Shown here: one piece after another, positions 15,999 through 23,968 of the stretch | Position numbering within the stretch: the stretch's first letter is position 1 | How the letters are laid out: each line of letters begins with the position of its first letter | Assembly: GCA_902494565.1 (NCBI GenBank) | Contig: CABUTN010000003.1 | Location: 1-64,000, forward strand | DNA from: an uncultured Collinsella sp. | GTDB lineage: Bacteria; Actinomycetota; Coriobacteriia; Coriobacteriales; Coriobacteriaceae | Length of the DNA: 64,000 nt | Direction: 5' to 3' | Made by a program: the position numbers and the translations under genes | Notes under the pieces: generated by a model | The model's input: only the letters and a program-made list of their open reading frames with translations | Told to the model about the DNA's origin: nothing | The model's database searches: none

Positions 15999-16640
15999 AT
16001 GTTCGATCAGTTCTACACCACGCTTGAGTCCCTGGGCATCGTGCCGGTCGTCGTGCTCGACAAGGTCGAGGACGCCGCTCCGCTCGCCCACGCCCTTATG
16101 GCAGCTGGCATGAAGTCCGCCGAGGTCACCTTCCGCACCGCCTGCGCCGCCGAGTGCATCGCCGCTATGGCCGAGGCCGAGCCCGAGATGTGCGTTGGCG
16201 CCGGCACCGTCCTGACCGTCGAGCAGGTTGAGCAGGCCCGCGCAGCCGGTGCCAAGTTCATCGTCTCTCCGGGTTACAACGAGGACGTTGTGAAGCACTG
16301 CATCGACATCGACCTGCCTGTCCTTCCCGGCACCGTAACCCCCTCCGAGGTCACCGCAGCCGAGAACCTGGGCCTCAAGGTCACCAAGTTCTTCCCCGCG
16401 TCCCAGTATGGCGGCCTGAACACCATCAAGGCCCTCGCCGCTCCGTTTGTCGGTCACCGCTTTATGCCCACCGGCGGCGTGAGCACCGCCAACGTCGAGG
16501 AGTACCTGAGCTCCTCCGCCATCATCGCCTGCGGTGGCACCTGGATGGTCAAGCCGGCCCTGTTTGCCGACGGCGACTTCTCCAAGGTCGAGCAGATCGC
16601 CCGCGAGGCCATGGACGTCGTCAAGAAGGTCCGCGGCTAG
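15999..16640 (+). CDS. kdgA: KDPG (KHG) aldolase
   Basis: A 213-residue class I aldolase that splits 2-keto-3-deoxy-6-phosphogluconate into pyruvate and glyceraldehyde-3-phosphate. The Schiff-base lysine is Lys130 in VTKFFPAS and the catalytic Glu is Glu42 in AEVTFRT; GAGTVL and PTGGVS mark the TIM-barrel phosphate site. Length is normal for the family. Start ATG 15999 follows GAAAGGA. With kdgK it forms the lower Entner-Doudoroff branch that serves both the pectin genes at 29-49 kb and the hexonate genes at 25-28 kb. Confidence 0.95.
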   Translation: MFDQFYTTLESLGIVPVVVLDKVEDAAPLAHALMAAGMKSAEVTFRTACAAECIAAMAEAEPEMCVGAGTVLTVEQVEQARAAGAKFIVSPGYNEDVVKHCIDIDLPVLPGTVTPSEVTAAENLGLKVTKFFPASQYGGLNTIKALAAPFVGHRFMPTGGVSTANVEEYLSSSAIIACGGTWMVKPALFADGDFSKVEQIAREAMDVVKKVRG

Positions 16641-16658
16641 GTTTAGCTCTCTATCGTG

Positions 16659-16695
16659 AAAGGGGGTGTGCCCTAGACCTCGCCCCCTTTCTTTT
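16659..16695 (+). terminator. Terminator of kdgA
   Basis: AAAGGGGG (16659-16666) pairs with CCCCCTTT (16683-16690), followed by CTTTT. Confidence 0.8.
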
Positions 16696-16796
16696 AAAGC
16701 GGCTCGGAAGCGCGCCGTTTCCGTCACGGACAAGAACCAAAACCGTCTTGTATGCTGATAGAACGTGACGGAAGCGACACGCCCCCGAGCCGCTTT
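16696..16796. repeat. 101-bp multi-level palindrome between convergent genes
   Basis: Outer arms AAAGCGGCTCGG (16696-16707) and CCGAGCCGCTTT (16785-16796); inner arms TCCGTCACG (16720-16728) and CGTGACGGA (16764-16772); innermost CAAGA/TCTTG. It lies between the kdgA terminator and a second terminator-like hairpin, with no open frame. A structured small RNA or a mobile palindrome are both possible. Confidence 0.55.
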
Positions 16797-16858
16797 GTCT
16801 ACTCGGCTGACAGTCGCGCTCAACTAAGCCATATCGACGAAAGCCGAGCCATCAAAAC

Positions 16859-16930
16859 AGCTGCGGCGCCGTCTGGAGGAATGGACCCTTGCTTCCGGTC
16901 TTTTCCTCCAAGCGGCGCCGCAGCTTTTTT
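16859..16930 (+). terminator. Second, larger intrinsic-terminator-like hairpin
   Basis: Perfect arms AGCTGCGGCGCCG (16859-16871) and CGGCGCCGCAGCT (16913-16925), inner arms TGGAGGA/TCCTCCA, then T6. It lies 220 bp beyond kdgA, after kdgA's own terminator, so it may end a separate small transcript starting near 16740. Confidence 0.6.
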
Positions 16931-16952
16931 GTGCCCCGGTAGCGTCTCGCAC

Positions 16953-17015
16953 TTGCGGTGAAATACGGACTGTTTACACCATCAGAGCCGCAAAACAATC
17001 CCTATTTCACCGCAA
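16953..17015. repeat. Palindromic element, family D, copy 1
   Basis: Arms TTGCGGTGAAATA (16953-16965) and TATTTCACCGCAA (17003-17015). Copies lie at 17799-17865, 30082-30194 and 33051-33115. This copy sits just past the 3' end of the minus-strand GntR gene. Confidence 0.8.
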
Positions 17016-17032
17016 CTAATGAAGGGGGCGAG

Positions 17033-17725
17033 TTAGATGGCCGAGTCTTTGGACAGCTCAAAATAGTCGGGATGCAAGGCGATAACCGGACCTTGCTCTT
17101 CGGGCATCAGGTGCAGGTGCGTCTCTGCCAGATAGCTCGCCGCGTCGGTATCGCCCCTCTTAATGGCCTCGAGAATCCGGCGATGCTGCCGACGAATCGG
17201 CTCCCAATCCAGATCCTGCGACACCATACGCAACCAGTTGTATCGCTCAAAATGCGTGTTGACGCTCTTCATCCAATCCCACAACATGTGACGACCGGCA
17301 ATCTCAAAACATGTCTCATGGAACAGGTTGTCCAGATCGAAAAAGCGACGCGTTTCGCTATGGTCGAGCGACTCGGACTCGGCAAGAATCTGCTCGAGCC
17401 GATGCTTTTGCTCGGGCGTGGCGGCAGAACAGCATTTAATGAGTACGCTTCTCTCGAGTTTCTCGCGCAAGAAACAGGCGTTCTCGGCACGCTCCATGCT
17501 GATTTTTGAGACATAGGTACCGCTTTTGGGACGCGTTTCCACCAGCTCCTGCTCGCGCAGACGCACAAAGGACTCGCGAATGGGTGTGCGCCCGATTCCC
17601 GTCTCTTTTTCCAGACCAATCGCCGAAAGGCGCGTGCCGGGCTTGAGCTCGGCATAGATGATCTTGGACCGCAATGCGTTGTACGCCTGGTCTTGCAGGC
17701 TCTGATAATGCTGGTGTTGTTCCAT
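17033..17725 (-). CDS. GntR-family regulator, FCD (FadR) subfamily
   Basis: A 230-residue regulator with an N-terminal winged helix (YNALRSKIIYAELKPGTRLS, then TGIGRTPIRESFVRL) and an all-helical FCD effector domain with a likely metal-binding set (D...H in DLDNLFHETCF, later HRRILEAI and H in ETHLHL). Such proteins usually sense organic acids or sugar acids. It is convergent with kdgA, so control of the KDG genes is possible but unproven. Start ATG 17725 has GAGGG 4 nt upstream; an extended frame to 17797 lacks a ribosome site. Confidence 0.85.
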   Translation of the reverse strand: MEQHQHYQSLQDQAYNALRSKIIYAELKPGTRLSAIGLEKETGIGRTPIRESFVRLREQELVETRPKSGTYVSKISMERAENACFLREKLERSVLIKCCSAATPEQKHRLEQILAESESLDHSETRRFFDLDNLFHETCFEIAGRHMLWDWMKSVNTHFERYNWLRMVSQDLDWEPIRRQHRRILEAIKRGDTDAASYLAETHLHLMPEEQGPVIALHPDYFELSKDSAI

Positions 17726-17798
17726 AAAGCCCTCGGATGAAGCCTCGGTTAATCGAATACCACTATGCAATACTATCGCATCCCCCGCCCCCCTCATA

Positions 17799-17865
17799 AG
17801 TTGCGGTGGAATAGTTCCTGCTCAAAGCCTTCAGCAGCAAAAACAGTAACTATTCCACCGCAACT
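17799..17865. repeat. Palindromic element, family D, copy 2
   Basis: Perfect 18-bp arms AGTTGCGGTGGAATAGTT (17799-17816) and complement (17848-17865). It lies upstream of the GntR gene. Confidence 0.85.
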
Positions 17866-17930
17866 TCCAACAGTCTTTTTGGGACGTGGCTTTTTTGGCT
17901 ACCCTGAGCCGCAGGTCGGCCCCTTGCCAC

Positions 17931-18079
17931 AAAAGGGGCCCATCTACTACGTTAACGCGGAGAGCCCAGACCATGCTGAAAAGTGCGAAAACAAAACCGC
18001 AGGTAGACAGCTTGTTGATTTTCGAAAAAGCCAACTATGGTTGACCCCTGCGGCTTAAACGTAGTAGATAGGCCCTTTT
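17931..18079. repeat. 149-bp nested palindrome (family F)
   Basis: Outer arms at 17931-17955 and 18055-18079 match at about 22 of 25 positions (AAAAGGGGCCCATCTACTAC on the left). An inner stem CCGCAGG/CCTGCGG (17997-18003 and 18047-18053) sits near the right arm. Bases between 17726 and 18275 hold no gene. The element lies 130 bp before the direct-repeat array and the ATPase gene. Confidence 0.65.
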
Positions 18080-18208
18080 CGTGGCGCAGCACTACTGCAC
18101 CCCAAATTGGCACCCCGAGCCCTCGTGAGTTGCCAACAAGCTGTTCGCCCAGCGCTTTATCCGCGCGGCATTCGGAAAATAGCACCACCGTAAGAACCCG
18201 CGAACAGC

Positions 18209-18258
18209 GCTATACGTTGCTATATCTCACTATACTTTGCTATATCTTGCTATATCTT
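18209..18258 (+). repeat. Five 10-bp direct repeats upstream of the ATPase gene
   Basis: GCTATACGTT, GCTATATCTC, ACTATACTTT, GCTATATCTT and GCTATATCTT stand head to tail, one per helical turn. They end 18 bp before the ATG. The array is AT-rich in a GC-rich genome and would put five protein sites on one DNA face. It may be an autoregulatory operator or an iteron-like array. Confidence 0.9.
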
Positions 18259-18275
18259 GAGCAAAGGTGGCTCAC

Positions 18276-19367
18276 ATGCAAACAAACCCTTTTAAGCCCA
18301 CAGCAGGTAAAACACCTCCCACGATTATCGGCCGCGAAGATGTGCTCGAAGAATTCAATGAGGGCCTCACCAACGGGCCTGGTGCCCCTGGGCGCCTAAT
18401 GCGCATAGCCGGCGTCCGTGGAACGGGCAAGACGGTCCTCCTTGACGAGTGCTCACGTTTGGCGCAAAGCCGTGGCTGGACGGTCATAAAAGAGGTCGCA
18501 ACCGAGGGACTTTGCCAGCGCATTCTCGAACAGTTGCAGCCCAAATTCCAGGCCAAACACGCCAGATTTGAGCCCACCGTAGCTGGCATATCCATCGGCA
18601 GCATAGATATTGAGCGAATCGGCCCATCGCTACGCGACGCCATGAGACAGACAATATCCAAGAATGGAAATGGCCTGCTCATCACTCTCGACGAGGTTCA
18701 AGACGCAGAGCTCGATGAGGTCCGAACGCTCTCCATTGCGATTCAGCAGGTTATCGGCGAAGACCTTGATATCGCCTTTGTTTTTGCTGGGCTGCCTTCG
18801 ATGATTGAAAGCATCATCAACGGAAAGACACTTACGTTTTTGCGCCGTGCCCTCCCCTTTGATCTGAAGGCTGTGGCAGTAACCGAAGTGTCGTACTCCC
18901 TCGAGGAAACCATTGAAGCGTCTGGCATGGAGTTGCAGCCAGGTATTGCCGGCCAACTTGCCGAGGCAACGCAAGGCTATCCTTTCATGATCCAACTCGT
19001 TGGATACTACGCATGGCAGTTGGCAAGACGTGCACATACAGCGATTATTGGAGAAGAAGAAGCCGAGCGTGGCATTGCAACGGCACGCGAACGCTTCTGC
19101 GCCATGGTGATTGAGCCCGCGCTGCGGCGCATTCCGCCCACGTGCATCGCTTATCTGCTGAGCATGGCGTCTTTGGGGCAGACGAGCTCGACTAGCATGG
19201 TTGCCGATGGCCTAAACAAAACGCCTCAACAGGTGAGCTCCGTCCGCAGCCGCCTGTTAAGAGAATCGATTATCGAGGCCCCCTCGTACGGCAAGGTCTC
19301 ATTTGCCATCCCCTACATGCGCAATTACCTCTACGAACACAAAGCCGAACTGGAAGTTGAACTGTAG
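18276..19367 (+). CDS. AAA/STAND-type ATPase with C-terminal winged helix
   Basis: A 363-residue ATP-binding protein of the ATPase type widespread in archaea and actinobacteria. Walker A is GVRGTGKT (46-53); Walker B is LLITLDEVQD. A lid region (ATQGYPFMIQLVGYYAW) and a C-terminal winged-helix-like domain (VADGLNKTPQQVSSVRSRL) follow. No membrane segment or enzymatic partner domain is visible. Start ATG 18276 follows AAAGGTGG; a GTG nine bases upstream is possible. It stands alone in an accessory patch behind five direct repeats. A role in plasmid or element maintenance or in defence is possible; neither is shown. Confidence 0.8.
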   Translation: MQTNPFKPTAGKTPPTIIGREDVLEEFNEGLTNGPGAPGRLMRIAGVRGTGKTVLLDECSRLAQSRGWTVIKEVATEGLCQRILEQLQPKFQAKHARFEPTVAGISIGSIDIERIGPSLRDAMRQTISKNGNGLLITLDEVQDAELDEVRTLSIAIQQVIGEDLDIAFVFAGLPSMIESIINGKTLTFLRRALPFDLKAVAVTEVSYSLEETIEASGMELQPGIAGQLAEATQGYPFMIQLVGYYAWQLARRAHTAIIGEEEAERGIATARERFCAMVIEPALRRIPPTCIAYLLSMASLGQTSSTSMVADGLNKTPQQVSSVRSRLLRESIIEAPSYGKVSFAIPYMRNYLYEHKAELEVEL

Positions 19368-19386
19368 AAGCGGTAACTGCCCTGCA

Positions 19387-19510
19387 AGACGAAAACCGTT
19401 TTCGTACGGATTTAAAGCAGACGTAAACGATTTTCGTCTTGATTTGCGTACGGAATTAAGACGTAAATTGCGCTTTCGTACGCTTATTACCAGACGCAAA
19501 TTGTTTTCGT
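19387..19510. repeat. Four near-palindromic 19-21 bp repeats after the ATPase gene
   Basis: Units of the form AGACGnAAA...TTTCGT occur at 19387-19405, 19419-19437, 19459-19479 and 19492-19510, steps of 32, 40 and 33 bp. CAAGACGAAAA (19385-19395) also pairs with TTTTCGTCTTG (19431-19441). No open frame covers them. They could be protein-binding sites or the arm of an old integrated element. Confidence 0.6.
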
Positions 19511-19540
19511 CCGGCCATGCGTCCCCAATCTAGACGAAAA

Positions 19541-19565
19541 GAGCCCCGAGCTCGAATCGGGGCTC
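19541..19565 (-). terminator. Terminator of the integrase remnant
   Basis: GAGCCCCGA (19541-19549) pairs with TCGGGGCTC (19557-19565); a T-run follows on the minus strand. Confidence 0.75.
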
Positions 19566-19595
19566 GATGTAAGTTCTAGGGTGTCAGAAGTTACA

Positions 19596-20867
19596 TCAGC
19601 CGCTTACGACCGCTCTGTCTATCTCTCCGAGCGGGACGGGCGCCGATGCCCTGATCTCTGCCATGTCGAGGTGCGAGATCAAATCCTTGGCGCGCTCGCC
19701 GGAGTGGTATGCCTTGTTCGGCGCCACCTTCCTGTAGAGCTTCTTGAGCTTCGTCTTCCCCTTGTTGCCCGGCGGCATCTCCGTCTCAGGTGGCAGCCCT
19801 AGGAAGGACAGGACGCCGGGCAGGTCGCACAGCATCACGTCCTCGATGTCGGCCTTGGCCGCCAGGTCGACGACTCTCTGCGCTGTCGGCGAGATGTTCG
19901 GGGTGCTGCTACCGCCCGCTGGTTCGGAAGCTGGCGGGCAGTAGCGGGCAGTAGCGGCAGTAGCGGTGTGGCTCGATAGGCCCGAATATCCGTAAGGAAG
20001 GTGCTCGCTCTCATATGTGCTGATATGCCTCGCCTCGCGAACCTTGGGATGCTTCCTGAGGTAATCCCTCAATTCGAGCCACTCTTTATGCTCATAACGC
20101 TTCGAAATCGTTTCCCCGTCGACAGTTTCCTTCACATAATGGTATGTTCGAACGCCTTCGAACTTGCCGAACCCGTTCTCGACGCTGAAGTTTCTGAACC
20201 AGCGCGAAAACCCATTCAGGTCCATGAAGTTGACTTGGGGATGCCTGTCTTTCGTTCGTTCGAATGAGTGGACGAGCGGAGTGCCTTTGACTTGTTCCAG
20301 GCCGAAGGCTTCCATTTCGCGGGCCTGCTCCTTTTTCCAGAATTCGAGATACGACGTCAGCGTCTCGCTTATCGAGATCCTCCGCACGCTTTTCTTGCTT
20401 TTGGGCGAGCGAACGCTTCGATCGGCCGCGAACTGCTGCTCAATGAGGATGCTTCTGTTCTCGACGGAGACATCGGACCACGTCATCCCGAGGGCTTCTG
20501 CCCTTCTCATGTCGGTGTCGAGCATGAGCATCACGCATGTGATGTGCGCGTCCGGTTCTCGATTGAGTAGGATGTCGAGTAGGCGAGCGGCGTGATGGTT
20601 CCTTCGCGGTTGTCGTGGAACTTTTTTTGCGTACGAGCCGACGGTGTCCCTCGATTTTTGGACGTAGGTGCCGCTGTTGAGTTCTGCCTTGTAGGCTTCG
20701 AGTGCGGCGTCGACCTCTCGGGTTTTGGTGGTATGTATGGTCTGCCACGGCGAATAGCGGTATTTGCCCGTGACCAGATCCTTGCCGAGGCTGTGACGGT
20801 AGCGCCACGTGTATTTGTCGCGGCGTTGCTTCGTTCCTTTGCCTATGACGAGAGGTCGGTCGTTCAT
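19596..20867 (-). pseudogene. Decayed tyrosine-type integrase
   Basis: An open frame of 423 codons that begins as a phage/ICE integrase: an AP2-like arm-binding N-terminus (about 1-80), then an abrupt jump from GSYAKK to a catalytic-domain start (ARLLDILLNREPDAH), so the SAM-like core-binding domain is missing. The first catalytic Arg is present (DMRRAEALGMTWSD). After about residue 300 the expected H-x-x-R and Tyr boxes are absent; instead a Ser/Thr/Ala-rich stretch is encoded by tandem GGCAGTAGC units, followed by an unrelated tail. Two in-frame deletions best explain it, and activity is unlikely. ATG 20867 follows AAGGA. It lies left of a tRNA fragment, as expected for an integrated element. 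Confidence 0.75.
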
Positions 20868-20940
20868 CGTGTTCCTTGCCTGAAGTGCCTGAGAATCGCG
20901 CTCGGTTGCGCGGAATGGCGCAAAGGGCTGGGGCGGGTGG

Positions 20941-21119
20941 GCATTACCCTTGGTGGTGGGCCCTGCGTGGGGTCATACCCCAAGGATAATGCTCCGCCTG
21001 ACCGCTTTCAAGCTCGTTGTGGGTCGAATTTGGGTCGAATTATTCCGCGTACTTTTCTTTCGTAAATCTATGAAAACATCAAATGACCTGGAGTTATATT
21101 GACTTCAATTTGGGTCGAA
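20941..21119. promoter_or_regulatory. Candidate integrase arm sites and dyad
   Basis: GGGTCGAA occurs three times in direct orientation (21021-21028, 21032-21039, 21112-21119). GCATTACCCTTGG (20941-20953) forms a 12/13 dyad with 20980-20992 upstream of the integrase start. Clustered short repeats between an integrase gene and an att site are typical of arm-type binding sites. Bases 20868-21148 contain no gene. Confidence 0.5.
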
Positions 21120-21148
21120 ATGTCTGAATGAAACAACGTCGTAGCGAC

Positions 21149-21193
21149 CTCATAACCCGAAGGTCGGTGGTTCAAATCCGCCCCCCGCGACCA
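21149..21193 (+). pseudogene. 3' fragment of initiator tRNA-fMet (attR remnant)
   Basis: 45 nt from the anticodon loop (CTCATAA) through the 3' anticodon strand CCCGA, a variable loop, a perfect T-arm (GGTGG TTCAAAT CCGCC), acceptor strand CCCCGCG and ACCA. The CCC of the anticodon stem is the initiator signature. The 5' half is absent: the preceding bases do not pair with the acceptor or anticodon strand. This is the scar left when an element integrates into a tRNA 3' end. Confidence 0.85.
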
Positions 21194-21202
21194 TGAAACT
21201 TC

Positions 21203-21235
21203 AGGTCGGAAGCATAAAAGCTCCCGACCTTTTTC
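21203..21235 (+). terminator. Terminator of the former tRNA-fMet gene
   Basis: AGGTCGG (21203-21209) pairs with CCGACCT (21224-21230) followed by T-rich TTTTTTC. Its position right after CCA suggests it is the original tRNA terminator, so chromosomal flank begins here. 21236-21452 shows nothing further. Confidence 0.75.
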
Positions 21236-21452
21236 TTTGTCTAGGGGTTTCGGCATCTCTCGTTCTTTGGGTACCTCGAGGCGGGCAATCAGATAGATGC
21301 TTACGAGTATCATAGGGTCTTTTTACGTCGCGGTCGTGTCTCGTACTGGTGCGCCGCTCTTTGTGGGACGTGTCACTTTGCCATAGGTTGTCCGGCGGCG
21401 GGGCGCAGGTCGTTCCCCGTGGCGTCGCTCCTTTCGACGCTACGCTGCCTGG

Positions 21453-21761
21453 CTACTCGTTCCACTGGTGCTTTTTCATGTCGACGCAGCCGTTGTCTCG
21501 GAAGGCGACTCCTTCCTCCGTCAGTAGTGCTCGCTGGTCGGGGAAGTTTGGCGCGAGGCGTCCCGCGTGGTTGACGACGCGGTGGCAGGGATAATCGCCG
21601 TAGCGATCCGCCTCGCTCAGCACCGCTCCGACCAGGCGAGAGTTTTTCTCCCTGCCGATGAGGCGCGCTATCTGACCGTACGAGGCGACGCATCCCGCCG
21701 GAATCTCTGCCACGACGGAGAGAATCTCATAAACCAAATCTTCGTCCAGGACTTTTCCCAT
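21453..21761 (-). CDS. MGMT-family DNA alkyltransferase-like protein
   Basis: A 102-residue protein consisting only of the C-terminal DNA-binding/alkyl-acceptor domain of O6-methylguanine methyltransferases. It has the helix IPAGCVASYGQIARLIG, an Arg-finger-like SRLVGAVL, and the active-site box PCHRVV with Cys59. Small proteins of this size are either short methyltransferases or ATL proteins that flag alkylated bases; a Cys (not Trp) in the box favours true alkyl acceptance. Start ATG 21761 has GGGAG 7 nt upstream. It stands alone; 21762-21935 holds no gene. Confidence 0.85.
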   Translation of the reverse strand: MGKVLDEDLVYEILSVVAEIPAGCVASYGQIARLIGREKNSRLVGAVLSEADRYGDYPCHRVVNHAGRLAPNFPDQRALLTEEGVAFRDNGCVDMKKHQWNE

Positions 21762-21935
21762 CGTATCGCTCCCGTGTTCGCTTTTGCCTTCGGGGGCGCG
21801 GCGCCGATCACCCGTGCTGCGATTTTCGCAGCTCCCCTTACCGAAGCATCGAGGGAAAGCGCGTGCGTGTCAAGGTTGTCTGGTCCAGTTGCTGGCTCGA
21901 TGCCTCGAGATGTTCGCCTCAAGTGCGACCTGCCC

Positions 21936-22442
21936 CTATTGGAAAAGGATGCCGAAGATGTATTTGGTGATGGCGGAGCGGCGGATGACCCCCACGAGTT
22001 TGCCCTCGTCATCAACCACAGGAAGCTTCTTGAACTTCTTCTTCGCCAGCAGCGCGGCGACGCGGGCGATGCTCTGCTCGGGACGGGCACACACTACCTG
22101 GCGCGTCGCGAAATCCATGACGCAGCGATCCTTCAGGTCTTCGATGCGCTGCTCAAGGCTCTGATCGTCGAAGTACAGCATGGACGCGTCGCCGCCCGTG
22201 AAGATGGTGTGAGCGCGATGCTGCGCGATGGCTCCCATGACATCGCCGTCGGAGATGAACCCGACCACCTGGTTGCGCTCATCGATTACGGGCATGCTGC
22301 TCACCTCGTTTTCGGCGAGCATGCGCACCACGTCGGAAATCGTGCAATCCTGCGTGCAGGTGAACGGCTCTTCAATCATGATGCTCGAAACGGGCGTCCC
22401 CTCGAGCTCGAGCGGGATGCGCTCGGACAGAATCTCGGACAT
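21936..22442 (-). CDS. Paired CBS-domain protein
   Basis: A 168-residue soluble protein with two CBS domains (about 18-75 and 105-165), the Bateman module that binds adenosyl nucleotides. Typical strands are VSSMPVIDERNQVVGFIS and KKLPVVDDEGKLVGVIRR. No catalytic domain is attached. It begins 3 nt after the stop of the upstream efflux gene, so the two are translationally linked and it may gate or sense for that transporter; this coupling is inferred from context only. Confidence 0.88.
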   Translation of the reverse strand: MSEILSERIPLELEGTPVSSIMIEEPFTCTQDCTISDVVRMLAENEVSSMPVIDERNQVVGFISDGDVMGAIAQHRAHTIFTGGDASMLYFDDQSLEQRIEDLKDRCVMDFATRQVVCARPEQSIARVAALLAKKKFKKLPVVDDEGKLVGVIRRSAITKYIFGILFQ

Positions 22443-22445
22443 CGC

Positions 22446-23885
22446 TTATGCCTCCTTCGTTTTCGGTGCGGTTTTCTTGGTGCGCACGCTGAATATGGCG
22501 CAGATAAGGGAAACGAGGCCGATTGCCGCGCACACCTTGTAAGCGACGCCCGCGCCCACGGCGGTGGCTACTTGGATGCTCGCATCGACGCCGGCCGACG
22601 CGGTGACGCTTGTCATGACCGTGATGATGAGCGCCGTGCACAAACCGCCGGCGACCTGGCGGCCGGTGTTCGCGATGGCGTTGCCGTGGGCGATCATGTC
22701 ATTTTTCAAGGCATTGACACCCCATGTGTTCACCGGCATGTTCGCGAGCGACTGGCCGGCGGACTGCAGCATGCAGAACAGCGCAACCACCAAGATGGGC
22801 GTGTTTACCGTCGAAAGCGAGAGCAGGAACAGGGCGCCGGTCATGAGGGCCAGGCCGACGATCGAGATGGCACGCGGACCGAACTTGTCGAACACCACGC
22901 CGGAGATAGGGCTGATGATGATGCCCACCGCCGCGGCGGGAAGCATGGCCATGCCGGTTTCGAAGGCCGAAGCGCCAAGCGAGGTTTGCAGCAGCAACGG
23001 CAACAGCGTGTTGGTGACCAGGCATGCGGCGTTGATGAGCGTGACGATGATGGCGGCCACGCGGAAATCGCGCGTCTTGAGCGTGCCCAGTTGAAGCAGC
23101 GGGTCCTCGATTTTGCCCTGGCGTACGACGAACAGCACCAAGCACACGACACCCGCGACGATCGAGCCGAGCACCACGGGGTTGCCCCAACCCATCGACG
23201 AGGCGCTCGAGAACCCGTAGAGAAGTCCGCCGAAGGCGATGGTGGAGAGGACGACCGAGGGCAGGTCGAGCTTGGGGTTCTTCAGCTCGCCCACGTTTTT
23301 CAGCATGAACACGCCCAGCACCAGCACGAGAATTGCGAGGGGGACGATGGCGCCGATCATGGTGCGCCAGCCGTACGTGTCGATCACCGCACCGCCTACG
23401 ACGGGGCCGACCGCGGGACCCGCCGACATGACGATGCCCGCCATGCCCATAGCCGTTCCTCGTTTCTCGACGGGGAACACCAGCATGGGAACCACCGAGA
23501 CAAGCGGCATGAGCACGCCTGAGCCCGCCGCTTGCAACACGCGACCGATGATGAGGAACAGGAAATCAGGAGCTGCGGCGCACAGCAGCGTGCCCAGCGC
23601 GAACACCAGCGTCGCCCCGAAGAATAGCGCGCGGGTGCTGAACTTGTCGATAAGGAACGCCGAAACGGGGACCATGATGCCGCTCACCAGCGGGTATATG
23701 GACATGATCCACTGGGCAGTCGAGGCATCGATGGCGAAATCGGACATGATGACCGGCAGCGCAGGCGACATCACCGTTTGGTTCAGTAGCGCCAAGAAGG
23801 CACCCAGGACGACGACCGCGACGATGCGGATCTGGGTACCGGTAATGCGCCCATTGGCGGGCGCGACCGTACAATTATCAGACAT
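22446..23885 (-). CDS. MFS efflux transporter, DHA2 (EmrB/QacA) type
   Basis: 479 residues with 14 predicted membrane segments, matching the DHA2 drug:H+ antiporter group. The N-terminal motif LNQTVMSPALPVIMSDF resembles the D1 motif (LDxTIVNVALP). A second marker, GSGVLMPLVSVVPMLVFPVEKRG split across helix 4-5, is the motif C/A region of EmrB proteins. Substrate unknown. It is followed after 3 nt by the CBS gene. The start at 23885 is the first ATG of the hydrophobic N-terminus. Confidence 0.9.
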   Translation of the reverse strand: MSDNCTVAPANGRITGTQIRIVAVVVLGAFLALLNQTVMSPALPVIMSDFAIDASTAQWIMSIYPLVSGIMVPVSAFLIDKFSTRALFFGATLVFALGTLLCAAAPDFLFLIIGRVLQAAGSGVLMPLVSVVPMLVFPVEKRGTAMGMAGIVMSAGPAVGPVVGGAVIDTYGWRTMIGAIVPLAILVLVLGVFMLKNVGELKNPKLDLPSVVLSTIAFGGLLYGFSSASSMGWGNPVVLGSIVAGVVCLVLFVVRQGKIEDPLLQLGTLKTRDFRVAAIIVTLINAACLVTNTLLPLLLQTSLGASAFETGMAMLPAAAVGIIISPISGVVFDKFGPRAISIVGLALMTGALFLLSLSTVNTPILVVALFCMLQSAGQSLANMPVNTWGVNALKNDMIAHGNAIANTGRQVAGGLCTALIITVMTSVTASAGVDASIQVATAVGAGVAYKVCAAIGLVSLICAIFSVRTKKTAPKTKEA

Positions 23886-23947
23886 AAGCTTCCTTCGTAT
23901 CTATTCGATTCTTCGCCGAAGGCGCGCCGGCCCACGGGCGAAATAAC

Positions 23948-23968
23948 ATGCACGTGCTATGCGTGCAT
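23948..23968. promoter_or_regulatory. Dyad upstream of the DHA2 pump gene
   Basis: ATGCACG (23948-23954) and CGTGCAT (23962-23968) are exact complements about 60 bp upstream of the start, suiting a repressor site. The rest of 23886-24405 has a small hairpin GGCCCC/GGGGCC (24025-24044) and no credible gene. Confidence 0.4.

Noticed and set aside
18209..19510. CRISPR array
   Set aside because: The 10-bp repeats have no spacers and the four 19-21 bp repeats have too short and irregular units; no cas genes are present.
21068..21313. An 81-codon minus-strand frame across the tRNA fragment
   Set aside because: The sequence is explained by the tRNA-fMet 3' end and its terminator.
21567..23522. A 651-codon open frame on the plus strand opposite the DHA2 pump and CBS genes
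   Set aside because: It is rich in His, Asp, Arg and Gly without hydrophobic core pattern, the usual mirror image of GC-rich genes on the other strand. The minus-strand proteins have clear families.
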